Below are positions 1 through 11,900 of a stretch of DNA of 64,000 bases, piece after piece. The notes beneath the pieces were generated by a model. The model searched no databases. It saw nothing but the letters and a program-made list of their open reading frames with translations, and was not told where the DNA came from. The position numbers were made by a program, and so were the translations under genes. This stretch comes from Coniferiporia sulphurascens (taxonomy: Eukaryota > Basidiomycota > Agaricomycetes > Hymenochaetales > Hymenochaetaceae). The stretch covers positions 558,001 through 622,000 of the forward strand of contig NBBA01000001.1 of assembly GCA_002794785.1 (NCBI GenBank), in the 5' to 3' direction. The stretch's first letter is position 1. The number at the start of each line of letters is the position of its first letter.

Positions 1-507
1 ACTTCCCCTTCGTCATCATCAGTCAGTGCAACTCCCCTATTTCTCTGCCTTACTCATCCTTATTCATCCTACGCCATAAGACGCCATGATGATGCCTTAA
101 TTGCATCACCATGACGTGCTTTGCTTACTGATAGCCCTACTTGTATTACCAAGGCATCCCTTGGGTTTCCATGACCTTCCATAGTCTGGTAAACTACCCT
201 ACACAGGCTGCTACAGTAGTAAACACATAGAGTAGCATATAAGCATGTAACTTCGGTAGCACAAGCCCTAAGCTTGTGCTCTTTGTTCATACAAGCCCAT
301 TATCTGTTACCACCAGTCTACTGTGTGCCTCTTGGCCATTAGTTGCTTTGTCGTAACCCGACTCGCTATAGAAGCCTACCGCGTCCACATCGATGATCAG
401 GAAGCCCCATCGACGATCACCCTCAACTTACGACATCTAGGAAGCCCCGTTGCCGTACCATCAGTTCCGACGATTGGGAAGCCCCGACGTCGATCACCGT
501 GTAACCG
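1..507. other. intergenic, no gene seen
   Basis: No supported gene. Between about 400 and 490 the motif GGAAGCCCC recurs three times (about 401, 442 and 478), each followed by a related CGACGATCAC-like segment, so this is a small degenerate repeat. WD40 homology begins abruptly at about 514, so the breakpoint of the truncated WD40 copy lies here. Confidence 0.5.
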
Positions 508-1512
508 TTGAGCTTAACACTCACAGGCCATTCATACTGGGTTAACTCTGTTGCCTACTCCCCTGATGGAAGGCATATTGTCTCTGGCTCACTTGACAGG
601 ACCTTGAAGATCTGGGATGCTCAGACTGGGAGTCCTGTGGGAGAACCCCTCACAGGCCATTCAAGCAGAGTGGTGTCTGTTGCCTACTCCCCTGATGGGA
701 GGCATATTGTGTCTGGCTCATATGATAATACCCTGAGGATCTGAAATGCTCAGACTGGGAGTCCTGTGCAAGAGCCCCTTACAGGCCATTCATACTGGGT
801 CCATGCTGTTGCTTACTCCCCTGATGGAAGACATATTGTGTCTGGCTCATATGACAACACCCTGAGGATCTGGGATGCCCAGACTGGGAGTCCTGTGGGA
901 GAGCCCCTCACAGGCCATTCAAGCATTATCTGGTCTGTTGCATACTCCCCTGATGGAAGGCATATTGTGTCTGGCTCACATGACAACACTCTGAGGGTCT
1001 GGGATGCTCAGACTGGGTCTCCTGTAGGAAAGCCTCTTAGAGGCCATTCAAACTGGGTCACCTCTGTTGCCTACTCCCCTGATGGAAGGCATATTGTGTC
1101 TGGTTCATATGACAAGACCCTGAGAATCTGGGATGCTCAGACTGGGGGTCCTGTGGGAGAGCCCCCCACAGGCCATTCAGGCCCTGTCCTGTCTGTTGCC
1201 TACTCCCCTAATGGAAAGCATATTGTGTCTGGCTCACAGGACAAGACCTTAAAGATCTGGGATGTGAACAGTTCTGTAGCTGGATTGGTAAAATCATTTT
1301 TATCCACTGGAATTGACAATGATGGATGGATGAGAGATTCATCTGGCGGACTCCTGTTTTGGTTCCCATACAGCTATTGTGATGCAGTCCTTGGTGCACA
1401 TCTAATGCACCTTCCAGAGCCTACAGATGGTCATTTACTTGGGTTTGATCTAGGCAACCTCTCAAGATATAGTGGTTCTTCCTGGGTCAATATTGTGAAG
1501 AGTTCTAATTAG
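508..1512 (+). pseudogene. 5'-truncated NACHT-WD40 fragment with in-frame stop (six WD40 repeats plus C-terminal tail)
   Basis: The frame opens directly inside a WD40 repeat, with no ATG, NACHT domain or upstream exon. It carries six 43-residue repeats of the pattern GHS-x-x-V-x-SVAYSPDG-RHIVSGS-x-D-x-TLRIWDAQTG. In repeat two the invariant Trp of IWDAQ (TGG elsewhere) is TGA at 742-744; the same frame then continues to the natural stop at 1512. The C-terminal tail, with GWMRD, LLFWFPY and GSSWVNI, matches the tail of the intact gene ending at 14195, so this is a diverged copy of that gene's 3' end. Known of the family: WD40 propellers are the ligand-sensing part of fungal STAND/NLR proteins. 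Inferred: a dead fragment, possibly a donor for gene conversion into the intact copy. It could be translated only by stop readthrough. Confidence 0.85.
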
Positions 1513-2046
1513 GTGTGATACATTTATGTCGATGTATAATATTTGTTCCAACACTGATGTGTCTTTTCTAAGTATCTTCGATTCCACATTGCGTGTACCT
1601 TTTCAAATTGTATTATGATCGTCACGACGTCAGATAGCTCGTGATCAACCCTAGCATTCATTAACCAGTAGTATGTACATAGTCTATATTTAAAGCGTTT
1701 ACGATTTCAATAAATATAAGATCCGTGCACGCCATTATTGTGTGAGAGATTACGGATCGTATAATTACTTCGGTAGAAAATGCGATTCGCACCTGGTTCA
1801 CCCAAGAACCCAAGTGTGGTCCGCACTCGGCTGCCTTGAAATAAACACGATTGAGAATCGCTCCCTGGGTTGTTAGGTCACCCAAGAGCAATTCGAACTC
1901 GGCTTACTGTACCTGCGGAACCTGACCGGACTCTCTGCGCCCGGATGGTGATACGGACATCATGCACGATCATCATGTCCGAGTCAAGTGCTTGCACACC
2001 GTCGATGAGCCTAACGGAGTTCGCTATGACGAGGCATGTCCATCGC

Positions 2047-3600
2047 TTAGGAGGCACCGTTGATGCTCTTCCGTATTGTGCTCGACGAGGCTGTTGACAA
2101 ACTTAGACGTCGTTTTATGACGTTCGAGATGACCGCGGCGTACGTGTACCGTTGTCTTCGTGCCCTCGAAGAGGCCAAGGAGTCGGTCATTCTTCCCGTA
2201 TCAATAGCAAAAAATATACATACTTCGATCGCACGTCGAGCGTTTCCATGCGGAACAGTTGCACTCTGCGCGCTATCCTCACTCCTCCGCCGTCTCCTCA
2301 CGGTCCAAATGAGCAGGGCGCCCCCATGTCTTGCCCTCCGTCGAGCACCTTACTGTTGAGCTATCTGTGTACGGGTGGCTAGCAGGGCTCCGAGCACGTA
2401 CTGCATATTTTCGGGCGACTCGATGGTGGTCTCCTTCTTGAGCACAGGCACGATGATGATGGCGTGTGCGAGCTGACAGTGCGTCGTACAGGAGCGCTAA
2501 CAGGGTGAGCTCAGATTGGTAGGAGCTGACGGGAGTGGCGGGGAATAAGGTGAGATCCGCTGGGACGGGAATGATCGGGCGATTGGGTGGGGCACGGTCG
2601 GTCGATCGGGCGGCTGGTTGACCCGTCTGAGAATTCTTTGGGGTTTTCGCTTGCAAATCCCGAGACCTGGTCGATGTGTTCGAGATGATCTAGAATCCGG
2701 ACAACAGCTTGCGGATACGTTTTTGAGGGAAAGTAAGAGCGTTGTGGTATCGTGGAGCCATGCGTTAGAGATGGTGTTAACGAGCCGCAGAGTCGTATTT
2801 GAAGTACCCACCTTGAGCTCGACTACTTGGAGCTAGAAGACCTCAAACGTTCCCCAAGGTGCCTCCGGGTATCTTCAATGGCGGCGCCTTAAAAGGTCGA
2901 CGTTTTAGAAGCGGAGGCCCGGGTTCGAAATAGAAATATGGCCATTCGCTCTCGTTTTGGCCTTCTGCTCTTTTCGCCGGCCGTCTCGGTGTTACATCCG
3001 CCTGGCGTGTCGTCTCCTCTGGGTCCTGGGTCTCTCGCGTGGAAAGTCTGATGATGACGGTCTACTTCATGCTGAGGGACTACTCAAGCCGAGAAGCGGC
3101 GGAGAAGAGAAAACCAAGGGAGTACAGATGGTACTCGCCAGTGAAGACTTGGATGATGATTTCTAAAGTACTTCTGCGTGATGACGTCCTTACAGCTGAC
3201 GCCCGCTAGAGGATGGGTGGCAGGACGATGAGCTGGTGCGTGTCGGGTCGACGCCATCGAGCGTGCTGAGCCGTACTGTAGGAGGATCGTTTCGGCGAGG
3301 ATGCGCATATCGTGCAATAGCTCCTGGACGGACCCGAGCCTGCCTTACGCCAAAGAGGCTAGTGAGGCTTCCGACTGGACGCTGTGAACTGAAATGGGAT
3401 CAGTGAAAAAAGAGGGCGCAGCGGAGAAATACGTACCCCTTGTTGTTGCTCATGGTTAGTCCACTCATATAGCGGCTGAGGAAAAGGACGCGGGTGTTGC
3501 AATTAATGACTGCCAGGTTGAAAGGACGATCCATCCGCCGATCCCGGGCCGGCACTCCCATGAGGCGGAACCAAATTTGCATCCGGGTATTTGTCACCTC
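2047..3600 (-). pseudogene. VPS35: VPS35 (retromer subunit) remnant, copy 1
   Basis: On the minus strand, peptides typical of the retromer core subunit VPS35 appear in the right order but in changing frames. QIWFRLMGVPAR (about 3580-3540) corresponds to a QVYMLILGAPVRKTMDDPRG-like segment. TTTLLLSLKNVSASCCPD (about 2760-2700) corresponds to the ITALLVSLTNLSLSCYPD region. SSYQSELTLLALL (about 2530-2490) corresponds to NSYQSVLTLLAL. A segment RQRYTYAAVISNVIKRR (about 2160-2110) corresponds to the ERMRYTFPALISSAIK segment near the VPS35 C-terminus. Stops and frame changes separate these blocks and there is no start codon or N-terminal half. VPS35 is the scaffold of endosome-to-Golgi retromer; this copy cannot encode it. 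The intact gene is expected elsewhere in the genome. Confidence 0.75.
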
Positions 3601-6600
3601 TTACTTCCGGTCAGCGAAAACACCCACAACTGTCAACCAGCCCCAAGTGTCTACGGAGTCGCCGCAGTCCGTAGTCCAAGAGATCGCAGAGCTTGTACTG
3701 TCACGTGCGATATCAACGTCCGCGGCCCGCCCTCGCGTTCTGCCTCAACATGATCCTTGAAGTGTCTTGAGGATGTCCTGGGATGGGCGCGCGGCCTGGC
3801 TCCCGATTTTCAGCGGTGGTGGACTTCATTACGTCAGTGAGCTCAGTGCTCACCAGATGTTGATGTTCAAGTGGGGTATTTCCGCAGATGGCACTCCAGC
3901 ATGTGCTTTAGTCCGAGTGTGTGGGCGTCGTACACTCCCCATCTTTCCTAAAGTGAGTGGCGAAGACCCGAAGGCTTGGAGAGCATGACAAACCATGGAT
4001 AACTGCTAATGTCTATTAGGATCTTGTCAGTGCATGTCCCATTAGTAGGGTTCTGGTAGAGGATCAAGCATTTGGCTTCAGCGAGTCGAGCCGTATCGCT
4101 ACTCACATGGCACATGAAAGCTTTGGCTCGGGCTAAGGCACTCCCACCCACAAGGCCGAACTCGGACTTACTAAGCTGGAAGGCGGAGGCAGCATGTGTC
4201 CTACTGTGCTGGCGTTGATTTGTCCATAGCTGCCGAGCATTGAAATGCTGGTGTGGTATGGGTATGGTCCAGTGAGCCATGGTACTACACATTTGGGACT
4301 GCTGGGATCCCCGGACCCCGGCTTGACAATACTCTGCAAACCTCCGTGGACCGGACCCTTCAATGCCTTGGCCAGCCTGCTTCCTTCGGACAAACTAATA
4401 TTTTATCCATTCGTTGGCGTACGCACTTCAAGCCGGGATAACGCCATAACACAGGGAAAACCCAGTTGTAAGCCATTTTTGCTTCCTAATTCACTTCGGA
4501 AAAGCTCGACCCTTATTAGAATGCCCTATTACAGTCCACACGCTAAGCACGGAACGCATCACGTATGCTACACCTGCATGGAAAGACTCGCTTTGGCATG
4601 TGAGTCATGTAGTCTCACTCTGACGATACGCTAATTACTTACACACGTGCTTACAAGTTCACTGCACCCACGGCGTGGCAATTCAACTCCTTCCGTAGCC
4701 AACTAGGTTCGATACCAAAATCGTACGTGTTAGTTTGCCGTGCTGTGAGTCTGTCTCACGAGTCCCGCTAATCTTGTATGCTGCTAATAGCGGATCCAAT
4801 CATCAGCGCCTCTTGTACACGCCCCTATCGTACACTCTACTATATTGCACTCTTACCATGGAAAAGCGCTCTGCAGGAATCTGGAAACCACCGCAAGGTG
4901 GAAACACTCAAGTAGCTGATAGGACCAGACTGTATTTCAAGACGTCGGAATCTAGTAATATACATGATCTAGTTTTCTACTCACCTGTATTTCAAGACGT
5001 CGGAATGAGAGTCTCGAAACACAGGTGTGGCAGCTTATATGCGCATACTAAAGAGGAAATTATCTACGAAGGGGAATAAGATCGCCAGTGGCAACCGGGA
5101 GGTTACAGAATCGTTACCTCAAAAGTGAGTGTGCACGCGCTGGGAACCTCGGAAGCACTGCGTGAAGCTCAGGTCCAGTTTCCAAATACAAGCATTTACG
5201 CGCGACTGCGGACCAGCTCGAATTCCGCGTGCTCGTATTCGCGGACCCAGATCAGGTCGACGCGACTCTGGCTAGAATAGGGAAGGCGCGGTCTATCGGG
5301 ATTGAGGTTCAATGTTCATAACCAAGCACCTATTCATCTGCGACTTGGAAACGAAGCGTGCGCTTATGATGAACACGTTGACGGCTCGGTAGAGTCTGTA
5401 ACAAAATTCTTGTCTGCTCTTCGATCACCCGGGAGGCTGGCTCCCGCCGCAGTCATAATGGGACGCGATCCTAATATGTGGTGCGGTGCAGGGCGATCGC
5501 TATATCGCTATATCGCCAACAAGTGCACAACTTCGTTAAGGGCGTGGAGGCGCTTGGTATAGATGGCTTGGAAGTGTGTTTGCCAAAGCCGACATACTCT
5601 GAGAAAGGGAAGACCGAAGATGGGAACTGCTGGCTAAATGGGAGAAACGCGACATGCGCTTTGGGGTTTCTAATGGCGGAGTCTGTAGCCAGTCAAGCTG
5701 AGAGGGCGTGTCGTGAGGAGGCGTGTCGTTGGTTGGATTGCTTTCTGTATGTGTCTGCTACAGTTTGTGATTCGTCGCATATCTTGTCGCAATGACGGCT
5801 TCATGCCTGCTGAACGACCCCAGGACTGGATACAACAGGCAGCGTACACTCGAACTGATCGACCGTAACAAACGGGCGGGTTCATGAGATACGCTATCCC
5901 TGCGGGCACGAGTAAGCCACTATTCCTGGCATGCCCTGACGCTCGCGTTTTCCTGGTAGTAAGTGAAATTATTTTTGTCAAATCCACGAGATCTCAATTC
6001 GTCGAGACTCCGGCCCGGTGCTATTTCCCACGATCGCAAAATGCCGACGCAGCCGATACGCAAGTTCCATCCTTGTTTGCGGTCTCTCCTACACTCGTGC
6101 ATTTATTCAAAAGATGAGCGGGAACACAAAGCTCCGGCGCCGAGCGGTCGGTGCTAACCACTGAGTTGCTAATGAGCGTAGGTGGACTTAGGCCTGGAAG
6201 ATGAGAGGCAGAGATGATGGTGAGTTCAGTAGCGTTTTCTTGGGCCAAGCTATGTGTAATGTCTGTCGAACAGCAGGACGTTTCGGGCGTAGTGCTTTTC
6301 ATACTGCATGATCTGCTAAAATACAAGAGGTACTCCATGGACAGGCAAGGGGGTCGGGGAGTTCGTCGACGGTGTACGTGGAATCTTCACGCGCGGGGCT
6401 TCAGCGGGGGCTTCTTCCAGACTTGGCACGCTGCCACCGACTTCGTTTATGGCCGCGACAATCGTGCAAAGTGGAGCCGGGCCAGGGTGTGGAATGGATC
6501 GACGGACTAGATGTCCGAGCAGCTCGCGTCACTCCTGCCGACTGTGGTGTGCACAAACGACGCTGTTACCGTCTTTTTGTGGACCAGCTTATAGGGCCTT

Positions 6601-8985
6601 TAGACGCCTCCTTTCGGCCAACAGACAATGGCGAACATAACAGAGCACTGAGCAAACGGGGGCTTCAGCTCTATCTCCCGGTTCCCGGAAAGATTGCCGG
6701 CCTGTGGACCCGACTGCTAGGTGAGAATTGTCCTTCGACTATTCCCGTCCCTCGGTATTCTGTAAGACTTATCAGTTACTTTTCATCTTTCTCTTCTCCC
6801 TCAGCTAGGCGGTGGCTGTAGGCGTCGAGACATCATCTTCGTTAGCCAGTATCTGAAACTGGCAGTAATGACGAAGGCAACAATTACATCTTCCATAAAA
6901 TCCATTGTCGCCGATAGCAGCATCACTGACGTCCCGGGAAACATAGTTGCAACTCCCAATCGTACTTACGTCCGAACCTCGTAGGGAAGACGCTCGGACG
7001 GAAACCGTGAATCCCGTAAATTCTCGTAGGATGTACTTGTCGCCTTTTTCCTCGTCCCAGCTCCCAAACCTCGTTCGCACCACTTCTAGATCAGCTACAC
7101 CTGGAAAGCGCGGCAGTACGTGAGCTACGTTCAGACGTCTTCTGAGCTCGTGCATTGTGTCATTGCCATCTGTGCTAATAATGCTCTCCACACTACGAAT
7201 CAACCTGTAGAAGCTGGTGAAGTCGCACTACGCATACTGTCGGAGAGCCCCATCTTGCGAGAGGCTCCGCGGATCCAAAGATGCTGATCAATACCAATCC
7301 AAACACGAAGGATGGGTGTGGCTTGTATCATTTACTGTAACGCCGACCTCACGTTGCTTCGCCGAGCGCTGGCAGCTCTCATTCGCTCACGGGAACCACG
7401 CACCACTATCGCCGTTTGGTTATGGCGAACGTATCTGGGAGCACATACACGTGGGAGGTAAAAGCAACACTGTTTGCCAGTCGAGTCGGGAAGGTGCACA
7501 CGCACCATGCAAGAAATTGTCTGCGAGGCTGTGCCAGGACAAGGGCGCCCATCCTGTCGATGCGGGTGCACCTGGTACTCGCCGGACCACGGTCTCAATT
7601 CGCTTTCCATACACGCGTCCCGGCCTACTGTCCCCGTTGGAACATCCATCCTTCACGCAGGCTTGGGTCTTCATCAAGAATACGTAGCAACCAGCCTACG
7701 GCAGTGCTTTGTGGTCGTACCTCAAGACTAAAGAGCCCACTTGTTTCTATGCTACGTGTACGCTTGCGTGTGCGGGGGAAAGCTGAAAAAATAGGGACAG
7801 GAGGGCACACGCGACCAGTCAGCCCCGAATCAGTCGTCCTCGCCGACGTTTACATCTAACGTCTCGCATTCAGCTGTCCTCATATCACACTGAATGCCAT
7901 TTGTACCCCGCACGCTACAGTCCAGCTCCATCCACTGCTGTCCAGTATAATCCATACTCAGCGCCTCCTCGTGATTATGTTCGGGTACGGTTTCCGGACG
8001 GGAGCGTCCGAGTCGTTTGAGAGAAAGAGCGTGGACACACGGATGCACAGGCACTTCCGCTCCTGTGACTGCATACGCCATGCCAGTATCAAATTAGAGA
8101 ATAAAAACCTGACGAAGGGCACGAAGGAGAATGGTTCGCAAACAAGTATCACCGTACGCAGGTACGGCTACAGAAGAGCCTTCCGGAGCCGCACGAGCAT
8201 AGGTGGCGGTACGGATTTTTATTAGTGTGTTACTACCCGACATTACTGGCTTTCCTTGTTCCTTTATTTTCCCCTTCTTACAATGGTACCCTTGCGTAGT
8301 CGACGAAATGAAGTACAACTGCGTGCATTGCACAGAAGGGGCGAATTTTGTAGGAGATCTTTACCGTACACCCATTCCGTTCTTTCATTTCTTTCCACCT
8401 TACCCGCGCACTCATATCCGGCCCTTCCCTCCGTCGCTACTTGACACATTTTCCTCTTCCTCTGTGCAGCGATCCGTGTAACTCATAACCATGCGCCCCC
8501 GACCTTTTATGTGGTATTAGATGTCAGAAAGGATAAGCCAACTGCACATCTCGATCTTGTTGTCGTCTGCTCTTACCTAGTGCATATTCCTATAAAGTTT
8601 ATCTCCGACATCTACGGTCTATACCTTCGTGCGTTTGCGGCTTGCTTTTCGCCAAGTCGTTCAAATCCACGCTGGTACGGCAGACGACCCCCGGTGGCGG
8701 TCGTGAGGCCAAAGGCCCAAATACCGGAAAGTTTCTCCAAGTTGGTAATGCTATCGTTGTTTAACTGGTTTAGCCACAGCTTTTTGAATGTCGTTGAGTT
8801 CTGTCTACCGCATGTATGATTACAAATCCTCACGTGTATGCACCGTGGCGCCTGATGGGGAAGCATCTACATGGGGCAAATGCCAGACAGTCCGTTGATG
8901 GCGACCTGTGCTCGCAACTCGCTCTTGACCACCATCGTCATCTCGCACAAGTCGCTAGCAACTCAACAGAACCAATCAAACAAAC
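3601..8985. other. gene-poor 5.4 kb, no recognised gene
   Basis: No open reading frame here shows a recognisable domain with consistent splice sites. Some short stretches look protein-like but I do not recognise them: minus strand 6805-7203 (a 132-residue frame opening with MIRSVESIISTDGNDTMHEL, with a GTAAG-type donor inside) and plus strand about 5478-5795 (contains QQVHNFVKGVEALGIDGLE). They may be exons or relics of decayed genes. A 22-bp direct repeat lies at 4930-5006. The stretch separates the duplicated WD40/VPS35 block from the intact NLR gene. Confidence 0.4.
4930..5006. repeat. 22-bp direct repeat pair
   Basis: A 22-base word that includes TGTATTTCAAGACGTCGGAA is present at 4930-4951 and again, identical, at 4985-5006, 55 bp apart. 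Its role is unknown; it could be the footprint of a small duplication. Confidence 0.8.
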
Positions 8986-11900
8986 ATGCCGCAATCTGAA
9001 ATCAGCATCGCTATCAGTCAAGAGTGAGTTGGCGCGCTGCATCAGGTCTCTGTGTTTAATTATGAACTGTTCGATTGTGACGCGCAGGGTTTTGTACCTT
9101 ACCGGTGACTTATAGTTCACAATATTTTGTATCAGCTACGAACTCACGTTGAAAATACTCCCGTAGAAATCGAAATCGATTTCAAAGGCAACCGTCCGGC
9201 CCGTCCGATTTTCGTCAAAGTCAAATCCGGCGAGGACTCGCGCAAGTCCACGCGCTTTGGAAGGGATGGTCCCGTAAAATGGGCCCTGGCGAACTATCTG
9301 TTAGTACGATGTCTTACGGCCAGTCCGACGTCCTATGCTAATACAGCGACAGCCGTATTCCAGTGCCTACGGAACTTTCCATTCACATCGAAGAGGTTCA
9401 CAAGACGCGTCGAAATAGGGATACTGCGGCCTTTAAGTTAAATGTCGCGCCTGCGAAAGTCAGTGAAGGGGGCATTACATCTGTGGAGGGTATGTTATTC
9501 TGGTCGATCGACGTTTGATGCTTATTTCTCAAGTGCCTTAGCTGCGGACGGAAGGGCCCTCGCAAACCTACTGTTCGTGTCGGCGGTGAGTGAGCCCACA
9601 GCTAGAGACCTCGCGCGGCACTGACGGACCAAAAAGACCGATGTACTCATCCAAAATCTAGTCAAAGAGGCTCAAGCTGTAGTTGGCAAAAAGAAAGTTG
9701 TCCTGGAGTCCCTTGGCACAGCGGGTAAAGTTTTGGGCGTCCTCATGAAGTTCACGGATTTGGCGGCCGATGTAAGTCTATGATTTCTCTCATGTCAATG
9801 TCTCTTCAACGTATGAAATCATTACAGGTTCATCCTGCCGCTAAGGCAGCTTTTAAAGTTGTTGACGTTCTGTTTGAGGTAATGTGGACAACAAATTCGC
9901 TGCATAGATGCATGTCGTAACATTCGCCATAGCAATTTAAAGGGCAGCAGGAGTATCACGAAGCGACTTCGGAGCTCATGGAGGACCTGGTCTCATTCCT
10001 GCCATTTATTGGTGGTGACAGTTATGATCTTGTCAAGAAGGACAATGGGATCAGGCGGATGGTCAAGGAGATGCTGGAGCTTTTCTGCAAAATTTCTGGG
10101 CTCGTCATTGAATATTTGGGAAAGGGAATGCTAGGTAGATTTGGGTCTACCAACTGCAACATTGAATACTGAATTATCTTTTCAGCGGACCTGTTTTCGT
10201 CTAAGAAAGATGAGATATACTCACTGAAGGATGAATTCGAGAGGCTGAAAGCCGCTTACGATTGGAGTGTTAAGATGGAAGTCTGGAGGTCTGTGATCAG
10301 TACAGGTAAATCAAATGTACGGCAGGTTATTATATTGTTGACTTTGCCTTGCAGAGAGCCACATGGAGGATGCTCAGCTACGGCAGCTGCATCCTGCGGG
10401 AAAGGCTAGTTATGATATTGGGAAGATGTGTTTGGAAGGGACCCGTACTGGTGTTTTGGAGAAGGTTGAGGATTGGGCTGCTTCTGAGTCGAAGCTTTTC
10501 TGGTTGCATGGTGTGGCAGGATCTGGGAAGAGTGCAATTGCGAACTCTGTTGCGCATATGTTCCGGGGGCAGCGGCAGCTTGCTGGTTGTTTCTTCTGCA
10601 AGAGGGATGATCCTGAATGTTGCGAGCCGGAAAATGTCATGCCCACTCTGGCATATGATATATCTAAGTGGCACGCCGCCTATCGTTTGATTATTCTTTT
10701 TGCTGTGAAGGGGAAGGATGAGCTGAAACTCACAAAAAGCGTGCAATGGCAATTTGAGCTCCTGTTCAAGGAGGCTCTGTGTACCCTGGCCGCTTCTCCT
10801 GAGGATATGCCGCCAAAATCGCTGGTTGTTGTCATTGATGCACTCGATGAATGTGGCGATTCAGATTCCAGGTCTGAACTGGCTGAGATACTGCTGGAGA
10901 TAGCCAACCTTGTTCCCTGGATCAAGGTATTCGTTACTAGCAGGCCCCTACCAGAGCTAAAGCAGGTCTTTCGCAGCTCTGCGGCAATGCCACTTGTTCT
11001 AGACATCAATGTTGACATTATCTCCGGCGGTGTGGAAGAGGATATTCTGCAATATACTAGGTTCTGTAATGAGAAATATAGAGTGAATCTTTCAGAGAAT
11101 CAGATCACAGAGCTTGCATCCAAGGCATTAGGTCTTTTTATCTGGATTTTCACTGCCTTTCGTTATATTAATGGGGAGATTGACAGACAAGATGCAATTT
11201 CCAAGCTCCTGGATCAAAACTCTGCAGGCAGCCAAGAATCTGAACTTGACGGCATCTATACTCTTGTTCTCAAAGACACATCTGCAAAGTCAAACAGAAA
11301 TGCACAGATTGTCAAAGCAGTGCTCAGTGCAATCATCTTCACAGCCAAAAACAGGCCACTCCCTGAAGATGCACTTTTTGAGTTCTTGGTAGCTGTACAA
11401 CATGACTTGAGCCAGATAGTTGTTAAAAGTACAATTGACAGGCTTCAAGCTGTTTTGTACAGAGACGAAAGTAGAAATGGTGCTATCCGTGTTTGTCATC
11501 CATCTTTCCTTGATTTCATGAATACTAGAATGCGCTCTGGTGATTATTGGACTGAGCCCACATCCATGGACTCCATCATGGCTACAAGGAGCTTGGAAAT
11601 CATGTCTACTCAGCTGAAATTCAATATCTGCAATATGGAGACACCATATCTACCAAACAGTGCTATCACAGACCTCCAGGACAGGATTGCCCTGCACATT
11701 CCACAGCACTTGCAATACAGCTGCCTATATTGGATGAATCATCTTGCTAGTTCTAGTTTGGATACAAGTGATGAGCTGCAAAAGCAATTGGAGAATCTAC
11801 TTTGTGATTCATGGTGTTTGTTCTGGTTAGAGTGTCTGAGTATTATGGGGCAAGTGAAAACAGGCATAGTTATCTTAGAGAAGTTCTTGAAGTGGTATAA

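Larger units (their letters stand above)
508..3600. repeat. segmental duplication, copy 1 (WD40 tail + spacer + VPS35 remnant)
   Basis: The order WD40 repeats, NLR tail, stop, AT-rich spacer, then minus-strand VPS35 remnant occurs here and again at about 12.8-16.36 kb. Shared non-coding landmarks include CTAATTAGGTGTGAT just after or at both stop codons (about 1506 and 14198), related spacers (1640-1800 and 14330-14490), and a near-identical block around CACGTCGAGCG...CATGCGGAACAGTTGCA (about 2230 and 14912). The copies differ at many positions and both VPS35 parts are broken, so the duplication is not recent. Confidence 0.8.

Noticed and set aside
6805..7203. 132-residue minus-strand frame as an independent gene
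   Set aside because: Looks protein-like but no family is recognised and no neighbouring exon can be joined; kept only as a note in the gene-poor stretch.
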